Virus record (IMG/VR): IMGVR_UViG_3300045141_000380
Location: 1 to 57,730 of that record
DNA: 57,730 nt
Strand: one strand, 5' to 3'
DNA from: a virus
A program made the position numbers and the translations under genes. The notes under the pieces were generated by a model that had not been told where the DNA came from, did not search any database, and saw only the letters and a program-made list of their open reading frames with translations. Below are positions 14,689 through 24,214 of the stretch, one piece after another (position 1 is the first letter of the stretch; each line of letters starts with the position of its first letter).

Positions 14689-17052
14689 ATGGCCTATTAC
14701 GATCTCGTTTGGTATTGCAACGCGGGCGACCAGTCGACGACTGGTTATTACGCAGTATCCAAGCGGCCGCAGAACGCTGCTGTCGCTGCCGGTCAGCTGG
14801 TCCGCCAATTCACCGCACCGACGGTCGGCAACGAGCGGGTGTTCGTTTGCATCGTTGCCGGCACCACAGCCAACGTCACCGACGCGACCTGGGTACTGAC
14901 ACGCGGGGCCAAGACCACGGACAACACCGTGACCTGGATGGAAGTCACGGGCATTGCGGCGGTCAACGGCGACGCAACCAACACGGTGACGTGGAGTGCT
15001 GCCAGGGTCATCAACACAAGTGCCACGCTCGGCACGATCATCAAGCGCAACAACGGGGCCAGCTACTGGATTTGCACCACCGCTGGATCGCTGGGAACAA
15101 GCGAGCCAGCATGGCCGAACGACACAGCGGGGACCACGCAAGCTGACGGGACGACGACGTGGACTTGCCTTGGGGTGGTGGGCAATTTCACCGGAGGGCA
15201 GGCGCCGCACGCGCGGCTTGCCAACGTTTTTGGGACGAGCTGGTTTGCGATTGGCAACACGGTCTATGTCGGCGACAATCATGCCGAGTCGCAGGCGTCG
15301 GCGATCACGATCACACCCATATCTGCTGCTACTCCATATCAGACCAACAGCATAATATGTCATAATCATTCCGGTCCTTATCCTCCTACGTCGCCGACTA
15401 CGGGCGCGACCGTCACGGCGACTGCTTCCTCGAATGTCACCATAAGCCAGACTGGCGGCTGCACTTATGTTTATGGGATTGCTTTTTCGTCTGCGAATTA
15501 TCTTAGTTTGGCGCAAGGAGCTAGCAACTGGTCTTACTACGACAATTGCGTTTTCAAGGAGACAGGTTCTGGCCAGTATATTCTATTGAGCAGCAACAGC
15601 GTCAACGCTCTCATCTGGAACAACTGCAAGGTCTTTTTCGGCGGCACTTCGAACTATATAGATACCCAGAATTTGCAGCAATTCATCTGGCAGAACACTG
15701 GACCGATCCTGGCGGCCGGGTCGGCCGTGCCCACGGCTTTGTTAGGAGCGGACACCGGCAACCGTTTGAATAATGTGACGCTGGAGGCGCTAGACCTGAG
15801 CCAGCTCACCGGGAATCTTCTTGGATATCCTGTTACGTATCAGTTCGCCAACATAGTGGTGAAGGATTGCAAGTTGAATGCCGCGATGACGATCGGTCCT
15901 CCGCAGGCTTTCGGGCAGATCGCCCAGCTTGTTCGCTCCGACAGCAGTGGCACTGGTTACAAGTCTGCGCGCTACCTCTACGAAGGCACCGAGACCACGG
16001 AGACCGCGATCACGCGGGTCGGCGGCGCGGTCGATCCGACCGGGCAGGCGCAGTCGCGCAAGATCGTCACCACCGCCAATATAAACTGGCTCCGCCCGTT
16101 CAAGGCCGAGCCCTACGCGATCTGGAATCCGACGACAGCTGCCAACGTCACGGTGACGGTCTACGGCACCATCAACGCTGGCGCGCTGCCGAACAATGAC
16201 GACATCTGGCTGGAGGTGGAGTATCTCGGATCGTCGGCAAGCCCGCTCGGTACGTTCGTCACTACGACTAAAGCCAACGTGCTGGCGGCCAACGCCGCAG
16301 TGGCGTCGGACGGCTCGACGTGGAACGGTGCCAGTACGTCATTTGCGACATTGGACCCGGCGTCAACGCTCAATGCCGCTTTGTCGAATGGAAATTTAAC
16401 AACAACATATAACGGGTCTGGCACTAACGGCGGTGCCCGCAATACTACGTTCAGAAGCTCCGGCAAATATTATTTCGAAGTCACGGTAGGACAGCACAAT
16501 TCTTCTAACGGCAGCGATACTTTTGGAGTTTTGCTGTCCACTGGCACCATTAACGATTTGGCTGGTAGCGGCAATTGCACTTCGGTTGTTTTTAATTTCG
16601 GCGGGGCGATATGGACGAATAACACTACGAGCGGAAAAACCTTGGGTTCGATTGTCACCGGCGATGTTGTCGGTGCCGCTATTGATCTTGATAATCGCAA
16701 AGCATGGTTCCGCAAGAACGGCGGCAACTGGAATGGCTTGGCCATTGGCTCCGAGAATCCTGCGACCAACACTGGTGGCGTGACGATTGTCAGCGGAAGT
16801 TTTGCCCCTGCCGTCGCATTCAATTGGGCAAACGGCGATGCCATGACGGCCAATTTCGGCGCAATTACTTTTGCAGCCGCTGCACCGAGTGGGTTTACGA
16901 CTTGGCCTACGTCCACGTCCTGGCTCCCCTTCAAGCTGACCACCACGCTGTCCTCGCCGCAGCCGGGATTGGCTGGCTACCTGCATGCGCGGGTGCGGGC
17001 CGCTAAGCCTTCTACGACCTATTATCTGGATCCTCAAATCACGCTGAGCTGA
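14689..17052 (+). CDS. Large fibre/tailspike-like protein with SPRY domain
   Basis: 787 aa. The N-terminal ~200 residues hold two copies of a WxxxTGxT module ([40 protein letters not shown]). The middle (~200-420) is rich in short Asn/Ser/Gly strands ([20 protein letters not shown]), consistent with a right-handed beta-helix. Residues ~553-740 look like a SPRY/B30.2 domain ([38 protein letters not shown]). SPRY domains bind protein or glycan ligands, so this is a receptor-binding candidate within the fibre cluster. Confidence 0.75.
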   Translation: MAYYDLVWYCNAGDQSTTGYYAVSKRPQNAAVAAGQLVRQFTAPTVGNERVFVCIVAGTTANVTDATWVLTRGAKTTDNTVTWMEVTGIAAVNGDATNTVTWSAARVINTSATLGTIIKRNNGASYWICTTAGSLGTSEPAWPNDTAGTTQADGTTTWTCLGVVGNFTGGQAPHARLANVFGTSWFAIGNTVYVGDNHAESQASAITITPISAATPYQTNSIICHNHSGPYPPTSPTTGATVTATASSNVTISQTGGCTYVYGIAFSSANYLSLAQGASNWSYYDNCVFKETGSGQYILLSSNSVNALIWNNCKVFFGGTSNYIDTQNLQQFIWQNTGPILAAGSAVPTALLGADTGNRLNNVTLEALDLSQLTGNLLGYPVTYQFANIVVKDCKLNAAMTIGPPQAFGQIAQLVRSDSSGTGYKSARYLYEGTETTETAITRVGGAVDPTGQAQSRKIVTTANINWLRPFKAEPYAIWNPTTAANVTVTVYGTINAGALPNNDDIWLEVEYLGSSASPLGTFVTTTKANVLAANAAVASDGSTWNGASTSFATLDPASTLNAALSNGNLTTTYNGSGTNGGARNTTFRSSGKYYFEVTVGQHNSSNGSDTFGVLLSTGTINDLAGSGNCTSVVFNFGGAIWTNNTTSGKTLGSIVTGDVVGAAIDLDNRKAWFRKNGGNWNGLAIGSENPATNTGGVTIVSGSFAPAVAFNWANGDAMTANFGAITFAAAAPSGFTTWPTSTSWLPFKLTTTLSSPQPGLAGYLHARVRAAKPSTTYYLDPQITLS

Positions 17053-17056
17053 ATCT

Positions 17057-17797
17057 ATGGCAACACAATCCAGTGTCCCTGCTCCGATCATGGCTCAGCC
17101 GGTTGTCGTTATTGGCGGACCGACCGGGCCTTCAGGAGGACCGACAGGACCGACCGGGCCAATGGGCTCGGCTTCAATCACGGGAGCGACGGGACCGGCA
17201 GGCTCGCTTGGGCCGACAGGACTTACGGGCCCGACCGGGACCCCGGGCGCTGGTGCGTTCACGGGCCCGACTGGCATGACGGGGCCGCCGGGGGCAGGTG
17301 GTCCTGGCCCTGCTGGACCGACTGGTCCTGCTGGGGTCGATGGGGCTGTCGGTCCGACGGGGGCGGGAGGCGCTGGAGCGCCGAATAAGTTATCGACTTA
17401 TTTTGCTTCTCCGACCGGGAACGTATCCACGACCGAGAAAGCGATGGGGTTTGGCGCTTCTTTTCGGCTTACCCCGAATTCGTCCGGGGCTGTGCTCGTC
17501 CTGTTCACCGGCATGGTGGCGAACGCGTCCGCTGCCGGGGATGGCGTCACGATCACGGGCCGTTATGGGACCGGAACGGCTCCAGTCAATGGCGCGACCT
17601 CTGGGTTGGGCACGCAGATGGGCGCGCCGCAGAATTTTGTCGCCTCGACTACGGCGGGACGGCAGGGGTTCAGCGTGCAGACTATCCTGGGCGGTCTCAC
17701 GCTGGGGACTCCATGGTGGTTCGATCTTTCGATCGTTGCCGTCACTGCGGGAGGTGCGACAATCTATGATGTGAACTGTTCGGCATTTGAATTATGA
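17057..17797 (+). CDS. Collagen-like fibre protein with globular C-terminal head
   Basis: 246 aa. Anchor [18 protein letters not shown] at the N-terminus (compare the gene at 13141), Gly-X-Y stalk to about residue 110, then a ~135-residue beta-rich head ([20 protein letters not shown] ... [17 protein letters not shown] ... [11 protein letters not shown]). Stalk plus trimeric head resembles collagen-headed viral fibres. ATGA-type overlap with the next gene. Confidence 0.8.
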   Translation: MATQSSVPAPIMAQPVVVIGGPTGPSGGPTGPTGPMGSASITGATGPAGSLGPTGLTGPTGTPGAGAFTGPTGMTGPPGAGGPGPAGPTGPAGVDGAVGPTGAGGAGAPNKLSTYFASPTGNVSTTEKAMGFGASFRLTPNSSGAVLVLFTGMVANASAAGDGVTITGRYGTGTAPVNGATSGLGTQMGAPQNFVASTTAGRQGFSVQTILGGLTLGTPWWFDLSIVAVTAGGATIYDVNCSAFEL

Positions 17798-19128
17798 CCA
17801 GCCCGGCCCCCGCAGCTCCGGTGATGACGCGCCCGGTAGTGGTGACGTCGGGGCCTGCGGGTCCGCCTGGTTCTGCTGGACCACCTGGTCCAACCGGACC
17901 GGCTGGCGGTCCGACCGGATCTGCGGGCCCGACGGGTCCGCAAGGTGCGTTGGGCAATGTGGGTCCGATCGGACCGACCGGAGCCCCTGGTGTCGCGTCG
18001 TCCACTGGGGCCACAGGACCGGCCGGGTCGGCGGGAGTTACGGGTCCGACCGGCACCCCGGGTCAGGCTGCGGCCGCGGGTGCGACCGGGCCGACCGGGT
18101 CACAAGGGCCGCAAGGTCCGGTAGGGTTCGTCGGCGCCAACGGACCGCCAGGGGCGACCGGATCCACCGGGTCGGCGGGCGCGGTTGGAGCGACAGGGCC
18201 GTCGGGCTCTCCGGGCGTTGCGGGTTCGATCGGTCCGACTGGGCCGTTGGGCTTGGCAGGGGCGCCGGGATCAACCGGGCCGACCGGCGCGCTCGGGCCG
18301 TCAGGATTGACCGGTGCTGTCGGGCATACGGGGGCAACGGGGCCGACGGGCTTCGGGGCGACCGGTCCGGCTGGATTTGCGTCGACCACCGGAGCGACGG
18401 GTCCGACTGGTCCCGGAGTTGGGGCGACGGGGCCGACCGGCGCCGAGGGCTACAACGGTGTCGACGGACCGACCGGACAGACTGGGCCGACGGGTTTGCG
18501 GGGGGCGACAGGGCTGTCGGGCCAGGCAGGTCCAACAGGGCCGATCGGGATGACAGGCCCATTCGGTGTAGGTCCAACAGGTTTTGGCGCCACGGGTCCG
18601 CAAGGTTCTACTGGTGTAACCGGCTCGGTTGGACCGACTGGGCCGACCGGTACGACCGGACCGGCTGGTGTGACTGGATCGACCGGCATCACCGGGCCGA
18701 CCGGTGCGCCGCCGCCCGTCAAGGATGCGTTCCGCGCCAAAATGGCGTCGAACCAGACCGGCATTCCGGACAGCGTTAACACCAAGCTGAAATTCACCAC
18801 CAAAGTTTTTGACATCAACAACAAGTATGATGCGACCAACTCGCGCTGGACGCCCGCTGCCGGGATTGTGCATCTGGGCGCTGGGCTGTTCTTTTCGGCA
18901 GGCGTGCGGAACAACGTGTTTCCGCAGGTTATGATCTTCAAGAACGGCGCCTGCGTCGTGCAGAACGGCGCGCAGTCGACGTCGAACTCGGCATACACCC
19001 AGGTGGATACCGTCGATGAGGCCAATGGCACAGACTACTACGAGTGCTATTGCTATTCGCCGTCCAGCACCACCACGACGGTGCAGGCGATCAATTTCGT
19101 CACCACATTTTACGGAGCATTGCTGTGA
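17794..19128 (+). CDS. Collagen-like fibre protein with C1q-like head
   Basis: 444 aa. N-terminal anchor [15 protein letters not shown], then about 290 residues of Gly-X-Y repeats, the longest stalk here. The C-terminal ~135 residues ([65 protein letters not shown]) are strongly C1q/TNF-like. C1q-like trimeric heads commonly recognise ligands. It overlaps the next tiny gene by GTGA. Confidence 0.82.
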   Translation: MTSPAPAAPVMTRPVVVTSGPAGPPGSAGPPGPTGPAGGPTGSAGPTGPQGALGNVGPIGPTGAPGVASSTGATGPAGSAGVTGPTGTPGQAAAAGATGPTGSQGPQGPVGFVGANGPPGATGSTGSAGAVGATGPSGSPGVAGSIGPTGPLGLAGAPGSTGPTGALGPSGLTGAVGHTGATGPTGFGATGPAGFASTTGATGPTGPGVGATGPTGAEGYNGVDGPTGQTGPTGLRGATGLSGQAGPTGPIGMTGPFGVGPTGFGATGPQGSTGVTGSVGPTGPTGTTGPAGVTGSTGITGPTGAPPPVKDAFRAKMASNQTGIPDSVNTKLKFTTKVFDINNKYDATNSRWTPAAGIVHLGAGLFFSAGVRNNVFPQVMIFKNGACVVQNGAQSTSNSAYTQVDTVDEANGTDYYECYCYSPSSTTTTVQAINFVTTFYGALL

Positions 19129-19229
19129 GCGATACGATCGTGGTGCCGGAGGAGAACCGGGTCGTGGTGGTCGTCGAGGATGAACGGACGATTTGTGTAC
19201 CTGGAGAAATTCGAGAGATTGAGGTTTAG
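19125..19229 (+). CDS. Tiny beta-repeat protein (34 aa)
   Basis: GTG start overlapping the stop of the C1q-like fibre gene. The product [20 protein letters not shown] then [13 protein letters not shown] has a repeating VVPEE-NRV-VVxxExRT pattern typical of very small phage proteins located between fibre and tail genes. It is followed two bases later by another gene start. Small size makes the call tentative, but overlap and pattern argue for translation. Confidence 0.55.
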   Translation: MSDTIVVPEENRVVVVVEDERTICVPGEIREIEV

Positions 19230-19231
19230 TT

Positions 19232-19510
19232 ATGCTTCTTGGATCGAAGCAACACACGGTCGGCGACACCAAGCGCTGGACGGTCGACTATGACCAATGG
19301 CTGGCCAATACAGCCACCATCGCGCAGATCGACGTGCAGTCGAGTTCGATCACCTGTACGGTCGGCAACGTTTCGATCCTGGGACACAGCATCGTTTTCT
19401 ACCTGACCGGCGGAACGCTGAACGAGCAATTGACGGTGTCGTTGACGATGACCGACGACCTCGGCAACATCAAGAACGACACGATAGCATTTACTTGTGT
19501 TGCTCCATAG
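19232..19510 (+). CDS. Small beta-sandwich-like structural protein (fibre-tail adaptor candidate)
   Basis: 92 aa: KQHTVGDTKRWTVDYDQWLA, IDVQSSSITCTVGN, LTVSLTMTDDLGNIKNDTIA. The pattern KRYxVDYxxWLxxxxTI followed by an Ig-like fold and a final DDLGxxKxDTIxFxV is that of small phage proteins proposed to join fibres to the tail. GAGG precedes the ATG. Neighbouring fibre and tail-nozzle genes agree with this. Confidence 0.55.
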   Translation: MLLGSKQHTVGDTKRWTVDYDQWLANTATIAQIDVQSSSITCTVGNVSILGHSIVFYLTGGTLNEQLTVSLTMTDDLGNIKNDTIAFTCVAP

Positions 19511-19519
19511 GAGGTCGAC

Positions 19520-20017
19520 ATGGCGGCAGATGCGGAGTCCGTGCTCAAGGTTAAGGAGAGGCTCGCCAATCTCCGCGCCGAGACGGAGCGATCCGAGCGC
19601 GAGCAGGCCGAGGCCAAGGCCAAGCAAAAGATCGTTGAAGACCAGAAGCATCAGGAGGCGCGCCAGGCTGCGGCCGAGGCCGATATCGAGCGTGTCACCC
19701 GCTCGGTGACCGATATCAAGACGCGCGAGCAGCTGCTCGAACACATACGGCAAATGCGGGAGGAGAAGCCGACCGAGGTCATTCCGGTGCCGCACCGAAC
19801 TCCTCGCCAGATGGAGGAGTACAACGCCGAGATGGAAGTGGGGCGCGCTGCAGTCGCCAAGGCCGAGGCCCAGATGGCTTATAACCGCGAGGTGCAGCGC
19901 AAGATCGCGGAGGAGCAGGCGGCGAGGGAAGGAACGATGGAGACGGTGCATCGCCATAACCCGTCGCAGACCGAACAGTTCACCGCGACCGGCGCAACCC
20001 TGGGCAAGAGGCGATGA
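19520..20017 (+). CDS. Coiled-coil protein (165 aa)
   Basis: GGAGG ribosome site. Nearly all of residues 1-145 is charged heptad-like helix (VLKVKERLANLRAETERSER ... RVTRSVTDIKTREQLLEHIR ... VGRAAVAKAEAQMAYNREVQ). No membrane segments. Coiled-coil proteins in this place can be fibre-network or tail-assembly components. ATGA overlap with the large nozzle-like gene. Confidence 0.6.
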   Translation: MAADAESVLKVKERLANLRAETERSEREQAEAKAKQKIVEDQKHQEARQAAAEADIERVTRSVTDIKTREQLLEHIRQMREEKPTEVIPVPHRTPRQMEEYNAEMEVGRAAVAKAEAQMAYNREVQRKIAEEQAAREGTMETVHRHNPSQTEQFTATGATLGKRR

Positions 20018-22281
20018 CCGCCATTAAGTTAGACAAATTCGGCGGGCAGCTCCCCGCCTGGAACGATCGGTTGCTCCCTGATGGCCAAGCTGCCTTCTCG
20101 CTCAACTGTTACTTGTTCAGCGGCGCTCTGATCGGCTGGCGACAACCCAAGCTGCTTCATGCCTTGAAAAACAGCGCCTCTCGGTACGCCTATCGGATCC
20201 CGAGCGTGGCCACCAACAACACCGTGATCACGGCGCCCGACTCGTTCTGGATGGAATTCACCGATCCCGACACGACGGTCATGCGCAGCCCGGTGGTGCA
20301 GGACAGCTTCAACCGGCATTACTGGGCGTCGCCGAGTAACCTGCCGCGCTACAACACTTACGACCGCATCCTCAACGGCGACCCTTCGTGGATCCTCGGG
20401 GTGCCGGCATCGGGGTGCGCGCCGGGCGTCACGGTGGACGGTGGCGGCGACACCATCCAGGTCGGGGACGCTGTGGTCCTGCCGAACGCCGTCGGGGCGG
20501 GCGCCGACTATCGGCCCGGCAACGAGGTCTTCCTCATGCCGATCGTGCCGAATGGCACGCTGCTGATCCAGGATGTGAGCTTCGTTCCGGCCTCGAGCGA
20601 TGGCGCCTTGAATTTCATGGCTGTCGTGTACTCCGATCTCAATGGCCATCCGGATCGATTGATCGGGGTCGGCGACGAGGTCACCGGCATCTCGGCCGGC
20701 GCGACGGCGGTCGGCACGTTCACCAACGCCGTAAGCGTGATCAGCAACACGACCTACTGGATTGGGATCGCGCACGACAACCCGTTCTACCTGACGGTCG
20801 CCGACACCAGCGTCAGCACGGGTGCCTCCGGCTCCAATACTTTCTCCAACGGACCACCCGATCCAATCGCGGCCTCGCTCGGACATCCGGTCTGGCAGAT
20901 GTGGACCGATCTCATCGGCGCCTCGGTGTTCACGGCGCGGGCGTACACCTACACCTGGGTGACGGCCTATGGCGAGGAGGGCCCGCCAAGCGTGCCGTCG
21001 GTGGTGAACGGCTGGTCGAACGCGACCTGGACCGTGAGCCTGTTCACGCCAGAGCCGAGCGACATGGGGGTGGACCGCAACATCACCAAGACCAGGCTCT
21101 ACCGCTCGATCTCCAACCAGTCCGGGCAGGGCACCTATTTCCTGGTTGCGGAGTTTCCGGTCACGCAGGCGACCTATGTGGACACCATCGACGACGCCAC
21201 GGTGGCGCTCAATGCGCAGCTGGTGTCGTTGTACTGGTTCGCGCCTCCCACCGACCTCCAGGGCATCGTGCCGTTCCCGAACGGCATCGCGGTCGGGTGG
21301 CGGTCGAACGAGGTTTGGTTCTCGGAGGCTTACCGGCCGCACGCATGGCCGCCCGGCTACGTGCTGACGACGGAGTTCCCCATCGTCGGCATCGGGGTGT
21401 GCGGGCAGTCGATCGTAGTCTGCACGCAGAGCTCGCCCTACCTGATCAGCGGCATCAACCCGTCCGCGATGGCGCTGACGAAGATCAATTTGCCGGAGCC
21501 GTGTCTCCACAGAGGATCGATTATAAGTACGGACACCACAGTTTTGTACACATCCCGCAACGGCCTGATCCAGATCAGCCAGTCGGGGGCGGGCAGCAAC
21601 ATCACGGAAGGATGGGTCACGCGCGAAAAATGGCAAGCGCTGACACCTCAGCAGCACATCCGCGCGATCAAGCTCGCTACGAATTATATGGCGTTCGGTA
21701 CAGTTTCGGGCGGCGACAATTCGGTGGCGCAGCAGGGCTACACGGTCGAGCTGTCGACGGAGGACCAAACCAGTTTCACTGTGTGGCCACAGCCGGGCGG
21801 CCACCGTCTAGGATTTGGCCAGCTGTCGGCGCCGAATGAGGTCGACATCGACAACGTGCTGACTGATCCTTGGACAGGTGTAGGGCTATTAATTCAAAAT
21901 AGCGGAGTGTATTACTGGGACTTTTCGGACCAGGAGCCTGTGATCGTACCCTATCGGTGGAAAAGTAAGACCTACCAATTTCAATCAAGGAAAAATCTAT
22001 CCGCGATGAAGGTTTGGTTCAACGTACCACCGGGTACGCCAGCACAAGGCGACAGAAATACAGCGGAACCGCAACCAGTACTAAGCGATAACCAGTATGG
22101 CATTCTGCGCATTTTTGCCGATGACCAACTCTATCAAACTAGAGAGTTGCGCTCCTCAGGCGAGCTGCTGCGCATTCAGTCCAGCAGCAAATATGAGTCT
22201 TGGGCCTTTGAAATTGAGGGCAGAGTGTCCGTCAGCAACGTGCAGGTTGCGAGTTCCGTAAAAGAATTGGGTCTCGTGTAA
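20014..22281 (+). CDS. Large tail protein, nozzle-like (755 aa)
   Basis: Begins TAIKLDKFGGQLPAWNDRLL PDGQAAFSLN, a start style seen in podovirus tubular/nozzle proteins (xxINxFxGxxPxxDxRLLPxxxAxxAxN). The middle contains a fibronectin-like YTYTWVTAYGEEGPPSVPS repeated-strand region. The C-terminus has WKSKTYQFQSRKNLSAMKVW and RIFADDQLYQTRELRSSGE, also typical of such proteins. It would line the tail tip through which DNA exits. Its last 50 bases are overlapped on the opposite strand by an HNH endonuclease gene. Confidence 0.7.
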   Translation: MTAIKLDKFGGQLPAWNDRLLPDGQAAFSLNCYLFSGALIGWRQPKLLHALKNSASRYAYRIPSVATNNTVITAPDSFWMEFTDPDTTVMRSPVVQDSFNRHYWASPSNLPRYNTYDRILNGDPSWILGVPASGCAPGVTVDGGGDTIQVGDAVVLPNAVGAGADYRPGNEVFLMPIVPNGTLLIQDVSFVPASSDGALNFMAVVYSDLNGHPDRLIGVGDEVTGISAGATAVGTFTNAVSVISNTTYWIGIAHDNPFYLTVADTSVSTGASGSNTFSNGPPDPIAASLGHPVWQMWTDLIGASVFTARAYTYTWVTAYGEEGPPSVPSVVNGWSNATWTVSLFTPEPSDMGVDRNITKTRLYRSISNQSGQGTYFLVAEFPVTQATYVDTIDDATVALNAQLVSLYWFAPPTDLQGIVPFPNGIAVGWRSNEVWFSEAYRPHAWPPGYVLTTEFPIVGIGVCGQSIVVCTQSSPYLISGINPSAMALTKINLPEPCLHRGSIISTDTTVLYTSRNGLIQISQSGAGSNITEGWVTREKWQALTPQQHIRAIKLATNYMAFGTVSGGDNSVAQQGYTVELSTEDQTSFTVWPQPGGHRLGFGQLSAPNEVDIDNVLTDPWTGVGLLIQNSGVYYWDFSDQEPVIVPYRWKSKTYQFQSRKNLSAMKVWFNVPPGTPAQGDRNTAEPQPVLSDNQYGILRIFADDQLYQTRELRSSGELLRIQSSSKYESWAFEIEGRVSVSNVQVASSVKELGLV

Positions 22282-22783
22282 TTGTTTTCTTTTGTCCAGG
22301 AAGACGGCTATTTAGACGCTGTTGAGACCTTGTAGCCCAACGAATATTATTTGGTTCATAGTTGCCATCGTTATTAATGCGGTCGATGGTAAGGCCGGGC
22401 GGCCGCTCTCCGATGGAGAGAAAGATATCATTCATGAAGACACCATAGTCATTCCATCGCTCGCACACTTTTATTCCACGGCCACCATAATCTTTGTACT
22501 GTTTACTGTTTGGGTCGTTGCAACGATTACGCATATTTTTCCACGTAGTATAAAGGTGGTCTTTTCTAAATTCTTCACTGTGTCCATGGCGCCAAACTGG
22601 ATGTGCGCATTTGCAAGAAGCAACTTTGCCGGATCTTAGGTCGAGGCCGGTGGTAATGTGTTCGCGCCCGCAATCGCAGCGGCAAAGCCAACGTACGTGA
22701 TTGTTGGCGTTGTTCGGGTGGACGCGCTTGACCGCGACCAATTTACCAAAACGCTGGCCTGTGATATCTTTGAACTTGGCCAC
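22232..22783 (-). CDS. HNH-type endonuclease (freestanding homing gene)
   Basis: 183 aa; GTG at 22783 chosen because GGAGG precedes it by five bases, although the frame is open to 22837. N-terminal zinc region DITGQRFGKLVAVKRV ... RWLCRCDCGREH, then RCNDPNSKQYKDYGGRGIKV, and LTIDRINNDGNYEPNNIRWA. The conserved DRIxNDGNYxPxNIRWAT block is typical of phage HNH/NUMOD-like endonucleases. It lies antisense to the whole structural operon, between the nozzle gene and a three-gene paralogue set. The last ~16 codons run into the nozzle gene. Confidence 0.8.
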   Translation of the reverse strand: MAKFKDITGQRFGKLVAVKRVHPNNANNHVRWLCRCDCGREHITTGLDLRSGKVASCKCAHPVWRHGHSEEFRKDHLYTTWKNMRNRCNDPNSKQYKDYGGRGIKVCERWNDYGVFMNDIFLSIGERPPGLTIDRINNDGNYEPNNIRWATRSQQRLNSRLPGQKKTITRDPILLRNSQPARC

Positions 22784-22873
22784 GATGGCCTCCGCAGAAG
22801 GTTGTTGCGGCAAGTGGCGAGGCCGGTGCATCAACACTGGCTTCGCTGCGCACTATAGCAGAAGGCACTTCAT

Positions 22874-23284
22874 ATGAGCAACGGGAACGGCAGCGTTGCC
22901 CCGGTCTGCCCGATCAGCCGCGGTCAAACACCGCCCGGCATGGCGCCTCCTTCGGTGCCGCAGATCCCGCAGGCCACCGATCTGCCTTCGGCCATTGCGG
23001 CGCTCGCGCAGATGATCCTCGCCCGGCAGCTGCCGCAGGTCTCGGCCAACAACGTGGCTCCGCCATATGCCGCGCCCCGTCCTGGCGCCGGTACGACCGG
23101 CAGCGGCACCAGCAAGAAGCCGGGCTGGGAGGAGATCGGCCGCGGTCTGGAGCCGCACAGGATCCACAATCCGGACGACGACAGCACCTACGTCGAATTG
23201 AACCGCATCACCTTCCTTCTGTTTCAGGAGCGCAAGACCCAGGTAACGCTCGAATGGGATTTAGGATATGGCCAGATCGACTAG
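22874..23284 (+). CDS. Virion-associated protein, paralogue 1 of 3
   Basis: 136 aa. Opens with NGSVAPVCPISRGQTPPGM, shared with the next gene (NGSVAPVCPISRSQTPPGM) and in shortened form with the third (NAPVCPVSRSQPIAAM). After a helical segment (LPSAIAALAQMILARQLPQV) and linker, the C-terminal part has a beta strand pattern (THVELNRITFLLFQE-like). It overlaps the next gene by 17 bases. A tandem gene triplication within the tail region; function unknown. Confidence 0.6.
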   Translation: MSNGNGSVAPVCPISRGQTPPGMAPPSVPQIPQATDLPSAIAALAQMILARQLPQVSANNVAPPYAAPRPGAGTTGSGTSKKPGWEEIGRGLEPHRIHNPDDDSTYVELNRITFLLFQERKTQVTLEWDLGYGQID

Positions 23285-23798
23285 AGCGATCAACGGGAGC
23301 GTGGCCCCGGTCTGTCCGATCTCGCGTTCGCAGACGCCGCCCGGCATGCCGGCCAATATCTTCGCCTACGTGCCGAAACCGATCGATCTCCCCTCGGCCA
23401 TCGCGGCAGCCAATCAACTCGCTCAGGTCATGCAGCCGCTCGCCGGCCTCGGGGCGGCCACCAACAACGTGTTTCCGCCCTTCATGCCGGTGCCGAGCGT
23501 TCGTGGTCCGATTGCCGGTTTGCTGAAGAAGACACAACGCTGGTCCGAGAAGGAACGGCAGACCGCGACCATCCGGTTCTATCCCAAGGACAACAACGGC
23601 AAGGAGGACAAGGAGCAGTGGATCGAGGTCAAGCGCATCGTTCACATCGTATGGCACGACACGGTTCAAGGGCTCGATCTCACGGTTGACTGGCCATACG
23701 ACCATCAGGTGGAGGGTGGCAGGCTGATGAAGATGGAGCCGCCTCCCCCGAAGGACAGCTATTATGCGCAGATAATCAGAAATCCGGATGATACATGA
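23268..23798 (+). CDS. Virion-associated protein, paralogue 2 of 3
   Basis: 176 aa. Shares the N-terminal APVCPISR motif and the helix LPSAIAAANQLAQVMQPLAG with paralogue 1. The C-terminal domain (ATIRFYPKDNNGKEDKEQWI, EVKRIVHIVWHD) is shared with paralogue 3 (VRIYHKDDNGKKDEAMFVDV). ATGA overlap with the next gene. Probably a small virion component present in several versions. Confidence 0.62.
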   Translation: MARSTRAINGSVAPVCPISRSQTPPGMPANIFAYVPKPIDLPSAIAAANQLAQVMQPLAGLGAATNNVFPPFMPVPSVRGPIAGLLKKTQRWSEKERQTATIRFYPKDNNGKEDKEQWIEVKRIVHIVWHDTVQGLDLTVDWPYDHQVEGGRLMKMEPPPPKDSYYAQIIRNPDDT

Positions 23799-24214
23799 AC
23801 GCGCCCGTTTGCCCTGTCAGCCGCAGCCAGCCGATCGCCGCGATGCCGGGGCGGCAGATGCCGATCGTGCCGCGCGCGGTGGACTTGAATTCGCTCATCG
23901 CCGCCGTCAATGCGCTCCGGCAGCAGCTGCAGGGTGTTTTGGGGCCGGGAGCTCCGGTCAATAACATGCCGCTGCATGTGCCGAACCTGCAGCCGCGCGG
24001 CGCCATCGTGGTGGTTCGGTCGAACTGGTACGAGGTGGACCGCACCACGAAGAAAGTGCGCATCTATCACAAGGACGATAATGGCAAAAAAGACGAGGCC
24101 ATGTTCGTCGATGTCATCCGGCTGCAGGAACTCATGTTCTGGGACGATTTCGGCGGGGATGACGACTTTCATTGGGTGCAGAAGACAACTCCGAACCAGC
24201 CGGACGATCAGTGA
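23795..24214 (+). CDS. Virion-associated protein, paralogue 3 of 3
   Basis: 139 aa with the same order as paralogue 2: APVCPVSRSQ motif, helix LNSLIAAVNALRQQLQGVLG, then the strand/turn unit VRIYHKDDNGKKDEAMFVDV IRLQELMFWDD. It ends in an acidic, Asp/Gln-rich tail. TGATG overlap with the downstream propeller-like protein links all four products. Confidence 0.62.
   Translation: MNAPVCPVSRSQPIAAMPGRQMPIVPRAVDLNSLIAAVNALRQQLQGVLGPGAPVNNMPLHVPNLQPRGAIVVVRSNWYEVDRTTKKVRIYHKDDNGKKDEAMFVDVIRLQELMFWDDFGGDDDFHWVQKTTPNQPDDQ

Noticed and set aside
13141-18720. Possible CRISPR or satellite array from regularly spaced repeats
   Set aside because: The repeats are nine-base codon triplets encoding GPTG with no unique spacers; they are coding, not an array.
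13203-19272. Long open frames on the minus strand and in alternate frames across the collagen-like genes
   Set aside because: They are consequences of Gly-X-Y codon repeats (PV-GP-V type products), lack ribosome sites, and lie antisense to well-supported genes.
20029-21804. 591-aa minus-strand frame under the nozzle-like gene
   Set aside because: Arg/Asp-rich shadow frame produced by high GC at third codon positions of the real gene.
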